A stretch of DNA of 53,345 nt from Candidatus Rokubacteria bacterium 13_2_20CM_69_15_1 (GCA_001914535.1 MNCR01000096.1:27433-80777); one strand, 5' to 3'. Numbered from the stretch's first letter, positions 1 to 8,362 are shown. The notes: generated from the letters alone by a model not told the origin. Translations and numbers: made by a program.

Positions 1-1137
1 CCGCTCGCCGCCGACGCGCTCGACGGGCTCGTCGCGTTCGCCAAGCGCGAGCGGATCGACCTGGCCGTGGTGGGACCGGAGGCGCCGCTCGTCGCCGGGC
101 TCGCCGATCGGTTCATCGAAGCGGGCCTCGCGGTGTTCGGTCCGGTCGCGCCGGCCGCCGCGATCGAGGGCTCGAAGGCGTTCGCCAAGCGTCTCATGGC
201 GCATCATGGGATCCCGACAGCGCGCTTCGCGACGTTCGACGACGCCGCACGCGCCCGCCGGTACTGCCGCGAGCTCGGTGCGCCCCTCGTCGTCAAGGCG
301 GACGGTCTCGCCAGCGGCAAGGGTGTCGCCGTGTGCCGGACGCTCGTGGAGGCCGACGCCGCGGTCGCCGCGTGCATGGAGACGAAGGCGTTCGGCGCGG
401 CCGGCACGACGGTGGTCGTCGAAGAGCTCCTGACGGGCGAGGAGGTCTCGTTCTTCGCGCTCGCCAACGGCCACGACGTGCTGCCGCTCGCGGCGGCCCG
501 GGACCACAAGACCGTGTTCGACGGCGACCGGGGTCCGAACACCGGTGGCATGGGTGCCTACTCGCCGGTGGCGGGGTTCGACGCGGCGATGGAGCGCCAC
601 GTGATGGAGACGATCGTGCGTCCGACGATCACGGCGCTCGCCAAGGAGAGCGCGCCCTACCGGGGCGTTCTCTACGTCGGGCTCATGCTGACCGCGGAGG
701 GACCGAAGGTCCTCGAGTTCAACTGCCGCTTCGGCGACCCCGAGTGTCAGGCGCTCCTGGTCCTCGCTCCGGGCGACCTGGTCCCGCTGCTCGTCGCGGC
801 CGCCCGCGGCGGGCCGTGGCCCGAGGTTGGCCCCTGGCCGGCGCGGGCCTCAGTCTGCGTCGCGCTCGCCTCCGGCGGCTATCCCGGCAAGTACCGGACG
901 GGCGTGACCATCGACGGCGTCGCGGCGGCCGAAGCGTTGCCGGGCGTGGCGGTCTTCCATGCGGGCACCGCGCTCCGCGACCGGCGTCTGGTCACGGCGG
1001 GCGGCCGCGTGCTCAGCGTCACCGCGGTGGCCGACGACCTCGCGACCGCCATCGCGCGCGCCTATGGTGCGGTCGAGGAGATCCGCTTCGCGGGGATGCA
1101 CTACCGGAGCGATATCGGGCAAAGGAGATCGGCGTGA
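1..1137 (+). CDS. purD: Phosphoribosylamine-glycine ligase, 5'-truncated by window edge
   Basis: GARS catalyses the second step of de novo purine synthesis: ATP-dependent ligation of glycine to phosphoribosylamine in the cytosol. The frame is open from base 1, so the true start lies upstream; 378 residues are visible and about 45-50 N-terminal residues are missing compared with typical 420-430 residue PurD. Seen directly: the [11 protein letters not shown] segment, the ATP-grasp stretch [13 protein letters not shown], the [12 protein letters not shown] loop and the metal/ATP-binding [12 protein letters not shown] segment. The stop overlaps the GTG start of purE by 3 nt, so the two are translationally coupled. 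The identification is firm; only the N-terminus is unseen. Confidence 0.96.
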   Translation, partial: PLAADALDGLVAFAKRERIDLAVVGPEAPLVAGLADRFIEAGLAVFGPVAPAAAIEGSKAFAKRLMAHHGIPTARFATFDDAARARRYCRELGAPLVVKADGLASGKGVAVCRTLVEADAAVAACMETKAFGAAGTTVVVEELLTGEEVSFFALANGHDVLPLAAARDHKTVFDGDRGPNTGGMGAYSPVAGFDAAMERHVMETIVRPTITALAKESAPYRGVLYVGLMLTAEGPKVLEFNCRFGDPECQALLVLAPGDLVPLLVAAARGGPWPEVGPWPARASVCVALASGGYPGKYRTGVTIDGVAAAEALPGVAVFHAGTALRDRRLVTAGGRVLSVTAVADDLATAIARAYGAVEEIRFAGMHYRSDIGQRRSA

Positions 1138-1658
1138 CGCGATCCGTGCGGGTGGGCATCGTGCTCGGCAGCGACTCCGACCTAGAGGTGATGCTCGAGG
1201 CCGTGAAGGTTCTCGACGCGCTCGAGGTGGGACACGAGGTCGTCGTCGCCTCGGCGCACCGGACGCCGGCGCGGACGCATGAGTACGCGACGGGCGCCCA
1301 GGCGCGAGGGCTCGGCGTCCTCATCGCGGGCGCGGGCGGCGCCGCGGCCCTCCCCGGGTTCCTCGCGTCGCTCACGCCGCTGCCAGTGATCGGCGTGCCG
1401 ATCGCCGCCACGCCCCTCGGTGGGCTCGACGCGCTCCTGTCGATGGCCCAGATGCCGAAAGGCGTGCCCGTGGCCACCGTCGCCATCGGCAAGTGGGGAG
1501 CCGCCAACGCCGGGATTCTCGCAGCCCAGATCCTGGCGCAGGGCGATCCGGCGCTCGGCAAGCGCCTCGATGCCTATCGCAAGCACCTCGCCGACGAGGT
1601 GGAGGAGCGCGCGCGCCGGGTCGCCGATCAGACGAAGAGGCCGACGAACCCGGCGTGA
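1134..1658 (+). CDS. purE: 5-(carboxyamino)imidazole ribonucleotide mutase, class I PurE
   Basis: PurE moves the carboxylate of N5-CAIR to give CAIR in purine synthesis; it normally partners PurK, which is not in the window. The 174-residue protein has the class I signature: VGIVLGSDSDLEVM at the N-terminus, VVASAHRTPARTHEY, IAGAGGAAALPG and a VPIAATPLGGLDALLS segment. The GTG start at 1134 is chosen because AAAGGAG at 1121-1127 lies 6 nt upstream and the protein then begins at the usual position before the first beta strand. It overlaps purD by 4 nt and the next gene by 4 nt, an operon arrangement. Confidence 0.96.
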   Translation: MTRSVRVGIVLGSDSDLEVMLEAVKVLDALEVGHEVVVASAHRTPARTHEYATGAQARGLGVLIAGAGGAAALPGFLASLTPLPVIGVPIAATPLGGLDALLSMAQMPKGVPVATVAIGKWGAANAGILAAQILAQGDPALGKRLDAYRKHLADEVEERARRVADQTKRPTNPA

Positions 1659-2272
1659 GCGCGCGCCACCCGCGCGTCGTTCGCGTGGACCCGGCGACGC
1701 CCGAGCGCGCGGCGCTCCGCACGGCTGCCGCGGTGCTCGAGCGCGGCGGTGTGGTCGCGTTCCCGACGGAGACCTTCTACGGCCTCGGCGCCGCGGCGCT
1801 CGACCGCGCGGCCCTCCGGCGTGTGTTCGAGCTCAAGCGGCGCCCCGAGACCAAACCGGTACTCCTCCTGGTGGACTCGATCGCCATGGCCGAGACCGTG
1901 GGGGAGGTGAGCGCCCAGGCGCGGGCGCTCATGTCGCGCCACTGGCCCGGCGCCCTCACGCTCGTTTTGCGCGCGCGACCCGGCGTTCCCCAGGACGTCA
2001 CCGCGGGGACGGGCACGGTCGGCGTGCGCCTCTCGCCGCACCCGGTGGCACGCGGCCTGGTCGGCGCCCTCGGCGCGCCCGTCACCGCGCCGAGCGCCAA
2101 TCCGAGCGGGCTCGAGCCCCCCACGACCGCATCGGCGGTGCTCGCGTACTTCGGCGACGCCGTCGACCTCGTGCTGGACGGCGGTCCCACGGCGGGCGGC
2201 GAGGCCTCGACGGTCCTCGACACGACCGTGGAGCCGCCGCGCGTCCTGCGTCGGGGCGCCGTGAAGGTCTGA
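1655..2272 (+). CDS. tsaC: L-threonylcarbamoyladenylate synthase (Sua5/YciO/YrdC family)
   Basis: The enzyme makes threonylcarbamoyl-AMP from threonine, bicarbonate and ATP for the t6A37 modification of ANN-decoding tRNAs. The 205-residue protein is YrdC-domain only, without the C-terminal Sua5 extension. Seen: GGVVAFPTETFYGLG near the N-terminus, the KRRPETKP segment of the substrate pocket, WPGALTLVL, VGVRLSPHP and APSANPSG, all family hallmarks. GTG at 1655 overlaps the purE stop (GTGA); GTG at 1685 is a later alternative. The partner TsaB is at 11136 in the same window, so two t6A genes are present but not linked. Confidence 0.93.
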   Translation: MSARHPRVVRVDPATPERAALRTAAAVLERGGVVAFPTETFYGLGAAALDRAALRRVFELKRRPETKPVLLLVDSIAMAETVGEVSAQARALMSRHWPGALTLVLRARPGVPQDVTAGTGTVGVRLSPHPVARGLVGALGAPVTAPSANPSGLEPPTTASAVLAYFGDAVDLVLDGGPTAGGEASTVLDTTVEPPRVLRRGAVKV

Positions 2273-2320
2273 TGGGGGTGGAAAGTCGCCGCGCGGCGCG
2301 CCCGGCGAGCCCGTGACGCG

Positions 2321-2917
2321 ATGAGAGTCACGGGCGTCGTCCAGGCGGGAGGCAAGAGCGCGCGCATGGGCGGCCGGCCCAAGGCGCTGCTCGAGCTCGG
2401 CGGCCGGCGGATCATCGAGCGCGTGGTGGACGCCGTCAAGCCCGCGGTCGACGACCTCCTGATCGTCACCAACACACCCGAGCTCTACGCGTTCCTCGGC
2501 CTGCCGATGGTCGCGGACGTCTACCCCGACCACGGCTCGCTCGGCGGGATCTACTCGGGCCTCCGCGCCGCGCCGGGCGACACGGCCTTCACGGTGGCGT
2601 GCGACATGCCGTTCCTCCACCCCGACGTCGTCCGCCTCGTGGTGGAGCGCGCCGGATCGGGCGACGTCGTCATCCCCAAGGTCGGCGCGCAGCTCGAAAC
2701 CCTGCACGCCGCGTACGCGAAGAGCTGCCTCGGGCCCATCGAGACGCGGCTCGTCGCCGGGCGGCTCAAGATCGTCGACTTCTTCGACGACGTCCGCGTG
2801 GTCGAGATCGCCGCGCGCGAGGTCGCGCGCTACCGCGACCCCGGGATCGTCTTCATGAACGTCAACACGCCCGCCGAGCTCCGCCAGGCGCGCGCGATCG
2901 CGGCGAGGCTCGCGTGA
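2321..2917 (+). CDS. mobA: Molybdenum cofactor guanylyltransferase
   Basis: MobA attaches GMP to molybdopterin to form the guanine dinucleotide cofactor. The 198-residue protein starts with the nucleotidyltransferase motif VVQAGGKSARMGGRPKAL (the family has LAGGxSxRMGxDK), followed by DVYPDHGSLGGIYSGL, the metal-binding ACDMPF, and the C-terminal VFMNVNTPAEL that is typical of MobA. The usual first residues LAGG are VQAGG here. It lies 48 nt after tsaC and its stop overlaps the thiI GTG start by 4 nt. A related NTP transferase cannot be excluded, but the NVNTPxEL tail supports MobA. Confidence 0.9.
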   Translation: MRVTGVVQAGGKSARMGGRPKALLELGGRRIIERVVDAVKPAVDDLLIVTNTPELYAFLGLPMVADVYPDHGSLGGIYSGLRAAPGDTAFTVACDMPFLHPDVVRLVVERAGSGDVVIPKVGAQLETLHAAYAKSCLGPIETRLVAGRLKIVDFFDDVRVVEIAAREVARYRDPGIVFMNVNTPAELRQARAIAARLA

Positions 2918-4113
2918 GCCGACTGCGACCCGCGGTCGTCGTCCACTACCACGAGATCGGGCTCAAGCGCGGCAACCGCCCGCTCTTCCTTCGTCACCTT
3001 GCGAAGAACCTGACCCGCGCCACGTCGGACCTCGGCCCCGTGCGCCTCCGTCAGCTGTCGGGCCGCATGCTCCTCGACCTCGACGACCACCCCGCCCCGG
3101 AGGCGGTGCGGGACCGGACCCTGCGCGTGTGCGGCGTCGCGAGCGCCGCGCTCGCGTACCGGGTGCCGTCCACGCTCGAGGCGATGAAACGCGTGGTCGG
3201 CCGGCTGATCGAGGGGCGGGCGTTCGCCTCGTTCCGGATCAGCGCCCGCCGGGCGTTCAAGACCTACCCGTTGACGTCCGTCGAGCTGAACCGGGAGCTC
3301 GGCGCCTTCGTCCTCGAGCGGGTGGCCGCGCGCGTGGATCTCAGAGAGCCCGAGCTCGAGATTCACGTGGAGGTCATGCCGTCGGAGACGTTCGTGTACG
3401 TGGACCCCATGGCCGGGCCCGGCGGCCTGCCCGTGGGCGCGTCGGGGACGGTCGCGGCGCTGCTCTCGGGCGGGATCGACTCGCCGGTGGCCGCGTGGCG
3501 GATGATGAAACGCGGCTGCCGCGTCGCTTTCGTGCACTTCCACAGCGTGCCGTACCTGCCGGCGACGTCGCAGGCGAAGGCGCGGGCGCTCGTCGAGCGG
3601 CTCACCGCGTGGCAGTACGAGTCGCGTCTGGTCGTGGTCCCATTCGGGGAGATCCAGCGCGAGGTCGTCCTCACGGTCCCGCCGCCCGCGCGCGTGATCG
3701 TCTACCGCCGGCTCATGGTCCGGATCGCGGAGGCGATCGCCCGCGAGTGCGGGGCCCAGGCGCTCGCGACGGGGGAGAGCCTCGGGCAGGTCGCCTCGCA
3801 GACGCTCCAGAACATCGCGCGCATCGACGAGGCCGCCGGGATGCCGATCCTTCGACCCCTCATCGGCATGGACAAGATCGAGATCACCGAGGAGGCGCAG
3901 CGCCTCGGGACCTTCGAGATCTCGATCGAGCCGGACGCCGACTGTTGCACGCTCTTCGTGCCGACACACCCGGCGACGCGGATGTCCGAGGACGAAATCC
4001 TCACGGTCGAGGCGCGGCTGGACGTCCCGGGGCTCGTCGCCCAGGGACGCGCGGGCGCGGTCACCGAAACCTTCGAGTTCCCGGCGCGGGCCCACGCCGC
4101 GGTCGCCCCGTGA
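2914..4113 (+). CDS. thiI: tRNA sulfurtransferase ThiI (4-thiouridine / thiazole sulfur transfer), no rhodanese domain
   Basis: ThiI adenylates and thiolates U8 of tRNA and can feed sulfur to thiamine thiazole synthesis. The 399-residue protein has an N-terminal ferredoxin-like/THUMP region (about 1-165), the PP-loop SGGIDSP at 185-191, and the conserved tail PDADCCTLFVPTHPAT. It ends without the C-terminal rhodanese domain of E. coli ThiI, like the shorter Bacillus-type enzymes, so a cysteine desulfurase would have to deliver sulfur directly. GTG at 2914 overlaps mobA (GTGA) and places HYHEIGLKRGNR at the usual N-terminal position. Confidence 0.94.
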   Translation: MSRLRPAVVVHYHEIGLKRGNRPLFLRHLAKNLTRATSDLGPVRLRQLSGRMLLDLDDHPAPEAVRDRTLRVCGVASAALAYRVPSTLEAMKRVVGRLIEGRAFASFRISARRAFKTYPLTSVELNRELGAFVLERVAARVDLREPELEIHVEVMPSETFVYVDPMAGPGGLPVGASGTVAALLSGGIDSPVAAWRMMKRGCRVAFVHFHSVPYLPATSQAKARALVERLTAWQYESRLVVVPFGEIQREVVLTVPPPARVIVYRRLMVRIAEAIARECGAQALATGESLGQVASQTLQNIARIDEAAGMPILRPLIGMDKIEITEEAQRLGTFEISIEPDADCCTLFVPTHPATRMSEDEILTVEARLDVPGLVAQGRAGAVTETFEFPARAHAAVAP

Positions 4114-4257
4114 GTCACGCCCCGACGGGGGGCATGTCCCTGCGCGCGCGAGGGCCGTGAAGGGGGTCGGCCCCTCAGGATCCGGGGCAGGTTTCCCTCC
4201 CTCGATTTTCAAAGAATTCCCGGATTTCTCTTCCCCGCGCCTGGGTCTACGTCTTGA

Positions 4258-4299
4258 GATGGGAGAGCCACGCGTGTGGCCCTTGCCGAGACTCTCATC
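4258..4299 (+). promoter_or_regulatory. Possible structured 5' leader of the secreted-protein gene
   Basis: Seen: GAGAG (4263-4267) can pair with CTCTC (4292-4296), extended by GAT/ATC across a GG bulge, and it encloses GCCAC-GCGT-GTGGC (4267-4280). The structure ends just before the ribosome binding site AAGGAG (4303-4308) of the next gene. It matches no riboswitch class I can name. Rho-type or chance structure in GC-rich DNA is possible. Confidence 0.3.
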
Positions 4300-4315
4300 G
4301 CCAAGGAGTGCCTGA

Positions 4316-4783
4316 ATGAGAAAACTCATCGACTCGAGACGCGTGATGATCCTGACGGCCGCGACGGTGTTGGCCCTCGGCGAGGCGTCGGGGGCGCTCG
4401 CGACAACGGGGACGGGCGGCCAGAACCAGGACTTTACGGTTTCCGTGTCCGCGGCGTCCGTCGGGACTCCCGATCCGGACGTCGGCACCGTCGGGGACAC
4501 CGTTCGTGTGGTCCTCTCCGTCAGGAACAACAAGTCGTGGACCGGCGGGCCCAGACCGGACGACGTCCGGCTCCGCGTCACCCTGCAGACCCCGTTAGGC
4601 GCGCCCTATACCGTCTCCTTCACGATCTCCATGTACCCGGGTCAGACGCTGCAGCTCCCGCTCGAGTTCGCGGTGAGCGACTCCTTTCCGAGAGGGGCGT
4701 ACACCCTGACCCTGGAGGCAATCGAGGTGAGGGATCCGGCGGCGCCGGTGTCGAGCGCCACGGCGACGCTGACCATCGTGTAG
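4316..4783 (+). CDS. Small secreted beta-sandwich protein, unknown function
   Basis: This 155-residue protein has a clear Sec signal: MRKLIDSRR basic region, hydrophobic MILTAATVLALGEA, and a likely cleavage near ALA-TTG (about residue 30). The mature part alternates hydrophobic and polar residues in short strands (TVRVVLSVRNN, RLRVTLQT, TLQLPLEFAVSDSFPRGAYTLTLEA), a pattern typical of an Ig-like/CARDB-type fold. No catalytic motif is visible. AAGGAG sits 7 nt before the ATG. It is monocistronic, with 202 nt upstream and 287 nt downstream. I cannot assign a function. Confidence 0.75.
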   Translation: MRKLIDSRRVMILTAATVLALGEASGALATTGTGGQNQDFTVSVSAASVGTPDPDVGTVGDTVRVVLSVRNNKSWTGGPRPDDVRLRVTLQTPLGAPYTVSFTISMYPGQTLQLPLEFAVSDSFPRGAYTLTLEAIEVRDPAAPVSSATATLTIV

Positions 4784-5034
4784 GGCGCGCCGACGAGCGG
4801 GAAATTTGAGTGAGCCGGCCGGTGCATGGCGTTCCCCGCGCACCGGCCGGCGCGACGAGCCCGCGAAGCCGACGACCTTTGGGCCGCGCGTGGGCGCGTC
4901 GCTCCGGTTCTGGCCCGCGCCGGCCCGGACCTGGCCGTTCTCGGACCGTCGTTGTCTGCGGACTCGCCCGGCGCAAAGGACACACCGCTCGGGAAGCGCT
5001 CAAAACCGACCCAGTACCCCGATATGTAGGTTGC
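4784..5034. other. Intergenic stretch without a recognised gene
   Basis: About 250 nt between the small secreted-protein gene and the rpiB promoter. No convincing coding region, RNA gene or repeat is seen on either strand; the frames present are short and have no ribosome binding site. It ends at the -35 box at 5035. Confidence 0.5.
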
Positions 5035-5064
5035 TTGACACGCCCGACCCCCTACAGATATGGT
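5035..5064 (+). promoter_or_regulatory. Sigma70-type promoter of rpiB, probably leaderless
   Basis: TTGACA (5035-5040, perfect -35) is followed after 18 nt by TATGGT (5059-5064). The start codon ATG is at 5071, exactly 6 nt after the -10 hexamer, so the predicted transcription start falls on the ATG. There is no purine-rich ribosome binding site between them. Confidence 0.6.
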
Positions 5065-5070
5065 CGCGGT

Positions 5071-5541
5071 ATGAGCGCGATCGCCCTGGGCGCCGACCAC
5101 GCCGGCTTCCCTCTCAAGGAAGACCTCAAGGTCTGGCTGATCGAGCAGGGGTACGAGGTCGTGGACTGCGGCACCCAGTCCTCCGACTCCGTGGACTACC
5201 CCGACTACGCCGCCGCCGTGGCCGGCACCGTGACGGCGGGCAAGGCCGCGCGGGGCGTCCTCGTCTGCGGCACCGGCATCGGCATGGCGATCGCGGCCAA
5301 CAAGGTGCCCGGTATCCGTGCGGCGGCGTGCACCGATGCCTACACCGCCCGGCTCTCGCGCGAGCACAACGACGCCAACGTCCTCACGCTCGGCGCCCGG
5401 GTCACCGCGCGCGAGGCGGCGGTCGAGATCCTGGCCACATGGCTCGGCGCCGAGTTCGCCGGCGGCCGGCACGCACGGCGGGTCGAGAAGCTCGCCGAGC
5501 TCGACCGCGCGCGGGGGAAGCCGCATGCGCCGGCTCGCTGA
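5071..5541 (+). CDS. rpiB: Ribose-5-phosphate isomerase B
   Basis: RpiB interconverts ribulose-5-phosphate and ribose-5-phosphate. The 156-residue protein begins [12 protein letters not shown], carries VDYPDYA, and has the active-site loop [24 protein letters not shown] with the conserved Cys, then [14 protein letters not shown]. The ATG at 5071 is the family's natural N-terminus. RpiB genes often precede glyA as here; the 3' end overlaps glyA by 17 nt. The C-terminal tail after [10 protein letters not shown] is slightly long. No ribosome binding site precedes it (see the promoter entry). Confidence 0.96.
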   Translation: MSAIALGADHAGFPLKEDLKVWLIEQGYEVVDCGTQSSDSVDYPDYAAAVAGTVTAGKAARGVLVCGTGIGMAIAANKVPGIRAAACTDAYTARLSREHNDANVLTLGARVTAREAAVEILATWLGAEFAGGRHARRVEKLAELDRARGKPHAPAR

Positions 5542-6772
5542 CGTCGATCCCGACGTCGCCAAGGCGCTTCGTGAGGAGGCCGCCCGGCAGCACCGCAACC
5601 TCGAGCTGATCGCCTCCGAGAACTTCGTCTCCGAGGCGGTGCTGGAGGCGATGGGCTCGGTGCTGACCAACAAGTACGCGGAAGGATACCCGGGGCGCCG
5701 TTACTACGGCGGCTGCGAGGTCGTGGACGTCGTCGAGGACCTCGCGATCGCGCGGGCGAAGGAGCTGTTCGGCGCGCCGCACGCCAACGTCCAGCCTCAC
5801 TCGGGCGCCCAGGCCAATATGGCCGTCTACTTCACGATCCTCAAGCCCGGCGACGTCGTCCTCGGCCCGAACCTCTCTCACGGCGGCCATCTCACCGCCG
5901 GGAGCCCCGTGAACTACTCGGGCAAGTTCTACTCGATCGTCGCCTACGGCGTGCGGAAAGACACCGAGCTCATCGACCTCGACGAGGTGCGCGACCTCGC
6001 GAAGAAGCACCGCCCGAGGCTTGTCATCGCCGGCGGCTCCGCCTTCCCGCGGGCGATCGACTTCAAGCCCTTTGGTGAGATCGCGCGCGAGGTCGGCGCC
6101 AGCCTCATGGCCGACATCGCCCATCCGGCGGGTCTCGTGGCGGCGGGGCTCCACCCGTCGCCGGTCGGCATCGCCGACTTCGTCACGACCACCACGCACA
6201 AGACCCTGCGGGGGCCGCGAGGCGGGATGGTCATGTGCCGGACCGAGCACGCTCAGGCGCTCGACAAGACCGTGATGCCCGGAGTCCAGGGCGGACCCCT
6301 CATGCACGTCATCGCGGCGAAGGCGGTCGCCTTCAAGGAGGCGCAGGAGCCCGCGTGGCGTGAGTACCAGCAGCAGGTCGTGAAGAACGCACGAGCGCTG
6401 GCCGCGGCGCTCCTGGCGCGGGGCTTCCGGCTGGTCTCGGGCGGCACCGACACCCATCTGATCCTGGTCGATCTCACGAGCCGAGGGCTCACGGGTAAAG
6501 AGGCCCAGGAGGCGCTCGACCGCGCGTGGATCACCGTGAACAAGAACACGATCCCCTTCGAGACGAAGAGCCCGATGGTCACGAGCGGCATCCGCCTCGG
6601 CACGCCCGCCGTGACCACGCGTGGGATGCGCGAGCCGGAGATGGCCGAGATCGCGGGCCTGATCGATCGCGCGCTGTCGAAGGTCGGGGCGGTAGCCGTG
6701 GAAGCCTCGGTCCGCGACCAGGTCCAGGAGCTGACGAACCGCTTCCCGCTCTACACGGAGCGGCGCGCCTGA
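5525..6772 (+). CDS. glyA: Serine hydroxymethyltransferase
   Basis: This PLP enzyme converts serine and THF to glycine and 5,10-methylene-THF, the main one-carbon source. The 415 residues match the family length. Seen: [14 protein letters not shown] near the N-terminus, [40 protein letters not shown], and the PLP lysine K226 in [14 protein letters not shown]. The ATG at 5525 lies inside the end of rpiB (17-nt overlap), indicating translational coupling. nrdR follows after 16 nt, so one-carbon supply and control of nucleotide reduction are co-transcribed. Confidence 0.97.
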   Translation: MRRLADVDPDVAKALREEAARQHRNLELIASENFVSEAVLEAMGSVLTNKYAEGYPGRRYYGGCEVVDVVEDLAIARAKELFGAPHANVQPHSGAQANMAVYFTILKPGDVVLGPNLSHGGHLTAGSPVNYSGKFYSIVAYGVRKDTELIDLDEVRDLAKKHRPRLVIAGGSAFPRAIDFKPFGEIAREVGASLMADIAHPAGLVAAGLHPSPVGIADFVTTTTHKTLRGPRGGMVMCRTEHAQALDKTVMPGVQGGPLMHVIAAKAVAFKEAQEPAWREYQQQVVKNARALAAALLARGFRLVSGGTDTHLILVDLTSRGLTGKEAQEALDRAWITVNKNTIPFETKSPMVTSGIRLGTPAVTTRGMREPEMAEIAGLIDRALSKVGAVAVEASVRDQVQELTNRFPLYTERRA

Positions 6773-6788
6773 GAGGGGGACTCGCCCG

Positions 6789-7295
6789 GTGAAATGCCCG
6801 TTTTGCGGCCACACGGAGGATCGGGTCGTCGACTCGCGGGTTGGGCGCGACGGCGAGTTCATCCGGCGCCGGCGCGAGTGTCTCAAGTGCCACCGGCGGT
6901 ACACGACCTACGAGTACATCGAGGACGTCCTGCCGCACGTCGTCAAGCGGGACGGCCGTCGTGAGCCCTTCGACCGCCAGAAGCTCCGTGCCTCGATTCT
7001 GAGGGCGTGTGAGAAGCGGTCGGTCGGCGTCCAGGCGGTCGACGATGTCGTCGGTGAGATCGAGTCGCAGCTCCACGACCGCGCCGAGAAGGAGATCTCC
7101 AGCGAGGAGCTGGGGAAGATCGTGATGGAGCACCTCCAGAAGCTCGACCCCGTCGCCTACGTCCGTTTTGCGTCGGTGTACCGGAAGTTCAAGGACGTCG
7201 GCCAGTTCGTCGACGAGGTGAAGGGGCTCCAGAGCCACGACAAGGCCAAGGCGGCGCCCGTCGTCAAGCCCAAGGCGGTCGCCAAGGCGAAGTAG
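6789..7295 (+). CDS. nrdR: Transcriptional repressor NrdR
   Basis: NrdR senses ATP/dATP through an ATP-cone and represses ribonucleotide reductase genes. The 168-residue protein starts at a GTG giving MKCPFCGH. The zinc ribbon uses C3, C6, C31 and C34, with the conserved VVDSR and RRRRECLKCHRRYTTYE stretch. The ATP-cone (about 49-139) has VVKRDGRREPFDRQKL and YVRFASVYRKFKDV. The tail after residue 150 is Lys/Ala/Pro-rich and longer than in most NrdRs. A GAGGGGG stretch 10-15 nt upstream of GTG serves as ribosome binding site. The glyA-nrdR order is common in bacteria. Confidence 0.96.
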   Translation: MKCPFCGHTEDRVVDSRVGRDGEFIRRRRECLKCHRRYTTYEYIEDVLPHVVKRDGRREPFDRQKLRASILRACEKRSVGVQAVDDVVGEIESQLHDRAEKEISSEELGKIVMEHLQKLDPVAYVRFASVYRKFKDVGQFVDEVKGLQSHDKAKAAPVVKPKAVAKAK

Positions 7296-7323
7296 CGGCA
7301 AGCCCGTCTTCGCCCGCCATCCA

Positions 7324-8193
7324 CTATCGCGTCGCCAGGAACACGCCGGCGATCGCGAGGACGGCGCCGACCAGGTGATAGAGGTGGGCCACCTCACCAA
7401 CCAGGAGCCATGTCAGCGCGATCACCACGAAAGGCATCAGGTTCATGAAGCCGGCCGCCCGCCCCGGGCCGATGGCGCGTACCACTGCGTAGTACCAGAC
7501 GTGCGCCGGCGTCACGAGCCCGGCGCAGTAGAGCACAACGGCCCAGCCGAGAGGCGCGGCGAACGGCGAGCGCCAGGGCTCGACGGCGGCCGCCAGCGGG
7601 ACCAGGACGAGCGCGCTCACGACGTGGGCGCCCGCCATGACCCACACAGGCGGAAGCTGGGACGCGGCGGCCCGGCTGTAGAGCGAGTAGGTGACCCAGA
7701 GGCTTTGCGAGGCGAGGATGATCAGGTCGCCGCGGTTCACGGAAAAGGTCAGGAGGACGTGGAGCGAGCCCTTCGCCAGGGTCGTGAGGACGGCGGCGAC
7801 GGTGAGGGCGATGCCGAGCCAGTTCCGCGCGCTCACCCGGTCGCCCAGCAGGGCGCTCGCCCCCAGCGCGACGAAGATCGGGGAGGTCGCGCCGAGGACC
7901 CCGGCATTGAGCGCGCTCGTCTGGCGGAGGCCGAGGTACCAGAGGGTCGTGTTGCCGACGAGGCCGGTGAGGCCGAGGATGACGAATGCACGATAGTCGC
8001 GCAACGCCAGCGGGTGGCTCCGCGGAGCGGTGACTCGCGCGATCACGAGCAGGATCGGCGCGGCGATGAGGGCGCGGCCCGCGGTCAGCGTGAGGGGCCC
8101 CAGTTCCGCGAGCGCGAGCTTCCCGAGCGGGAAGTTTCCCGCCCAGAACGCGATTACCGCGAGGAGCAGGAGATAGGCGCGACGCTCACTCAT
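7324..8193 (-). CDS. EamA/DMT-superfamily transporter
   Basis: This 289-residue inner-membrane protein has about ten hydrophobic segments in two EamA halves (first ending near SALLGDR, second near LVGEVAHLYHLVG), the layout of drug/metabolite transporters such as amino-acid exporters. The substrate cannot be read from sequence. The ATG at 8193 starts MSERRAYLLLL, right before TM1. An in-frame ATG at 8289 would add 32 acidic residues and is judged unlikely. The AGGG ribosome-binding candidate (8201-8204, 7 nt upstream) lies inside the 3' arm of a 10-bp hairpin, and a lysine-rich micro-ORF precedes it, so translation is probably regulated. Confidence 0.87.
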   Translation of the reverse strand: MSERRAYLLLLAVIAFWAGNFPLGKLALAELGPLTLTAGRALIAAPILLVIARVTAPRSHPLALRDYRAFVILGLTGLVGNTTLWYLGLRQTSALNAGVLGATSPIFVALGASALLGDRVSARNWLGIALTVAAVLTTLAKGSLHVLLTFSVNRGDLIILASQSLWVTYSLYSRAAASQLPPVWVMAGAHVVSALVLVPLAAAVEPWRSPFAAPLGWAVVLYCAGLVTPAHVWYYAVVRAIGPGRAAGFMNLMPFVVIALTWLLVGEVAHLYHLVGAVLAIAGVFLATR

Positions 8194-8198
8194 GGCAC

Positions 8199-8229
8199 GG
8201 CCCTGTCGAAGCGGGAGCACGACAGGGCC
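8199..8229 (-). promoter_or_regulatory. 10-bp hairpin sequestering the transporter ribosome binding site
   Basis: On the minus strand GGCCCTGTCG (8229-8220) pairs perfectly with CGACAGGGCC (8208-8199) around an 11-nt loop. A second small stem GCGCC-GATGA-GGCGC (8246-8232) lies just 5'. There is no U-run afterwards, so it is not a canonical intrinsic terminator. The 3' arm contains the AGGG located 7 nt before the transporter ATG. Confidence 0.6.
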
Positions 8230-8246
8230 GGGCGCCTCATCGGCGC

Positions 8247-8285
8247 TTACTTCTTTTTCTTCTTCTTCGTCGCCTTCTTCTTCAC
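8247..8285 (-). CDS. 12-residue lysine-rich micro-ORF (leader peptide candidate)
   Basis: Starting at GTG (8285) the frame reads MKKKATKKKKKK then TAA (8247-8249): nine lysines in twelve codons, eight AAG and one AAA. It has an unusually good ribosome binding site: AGGAGG (8298-8293) with 7 nt spacing, part of AAGGAGGTG. A promoter with TTGACA and TAGCAT lies 49-77 nt upstream. The stop is directly followed by two hairpins and then the DMT transporter. This looks like an expressed leader peptide or microprotein. The same DNA read in the transporter frame gives an acidic Glu-rich extension, but its ATG would have only 3 nt spacing to AGGAGG. Confidence 0.6.
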   Translation of the reverse strand: MKKKATKKKKKK

Positions 8286-8333
8286 TCATTCACCTCCTTC
8301 TGGGCACGTTTACGCAGCACGCTTCTGCTCGGC

Positions 8334-8362
8334 ATGCTAGTAAGGGGTGGACATCGTGTCAA
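8334..8362 (-). promoter_or_regulatory. Strong sigma70-type promoter for the micro-ORF/transporter
   Basis: On the minus strand, TTGACA (8362-8357) is separated by exactly 17 nt from TAGCAT (8339-8334). The predicted start is near 8327, giving a leader of about 40 nt before the micro-ORF. It is back to back with the promoter of the radical SAM gene (8440-8468). Confidence 0.65.

Noticed and set aside
2830-4581. Antisense frame over thiI and the secreted-protein gene
   Set aside because: No recognisable motif and no ribosome binding site; thiI on the plus strand is unambiguous.
4810-5070. N-terminal extension of rpiB from upstream in-frame ATG 4810
   Set aside because: The extension is Arg/Pro-rich, unlike any RpiB, and it would cross the TTGACA/TATGGT promoter. 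The family's N-terminus fits 5071.
8194-8289. N-terminal acidic extension of the DMT transporter from ATG 8289
   Set aside because: The AGGAGG is only 3 nt from this ATG but 7 nt from the GTG of the lysine-rich frame. DMT proteins start directly at TM1, and the extension would contain the hairpin.
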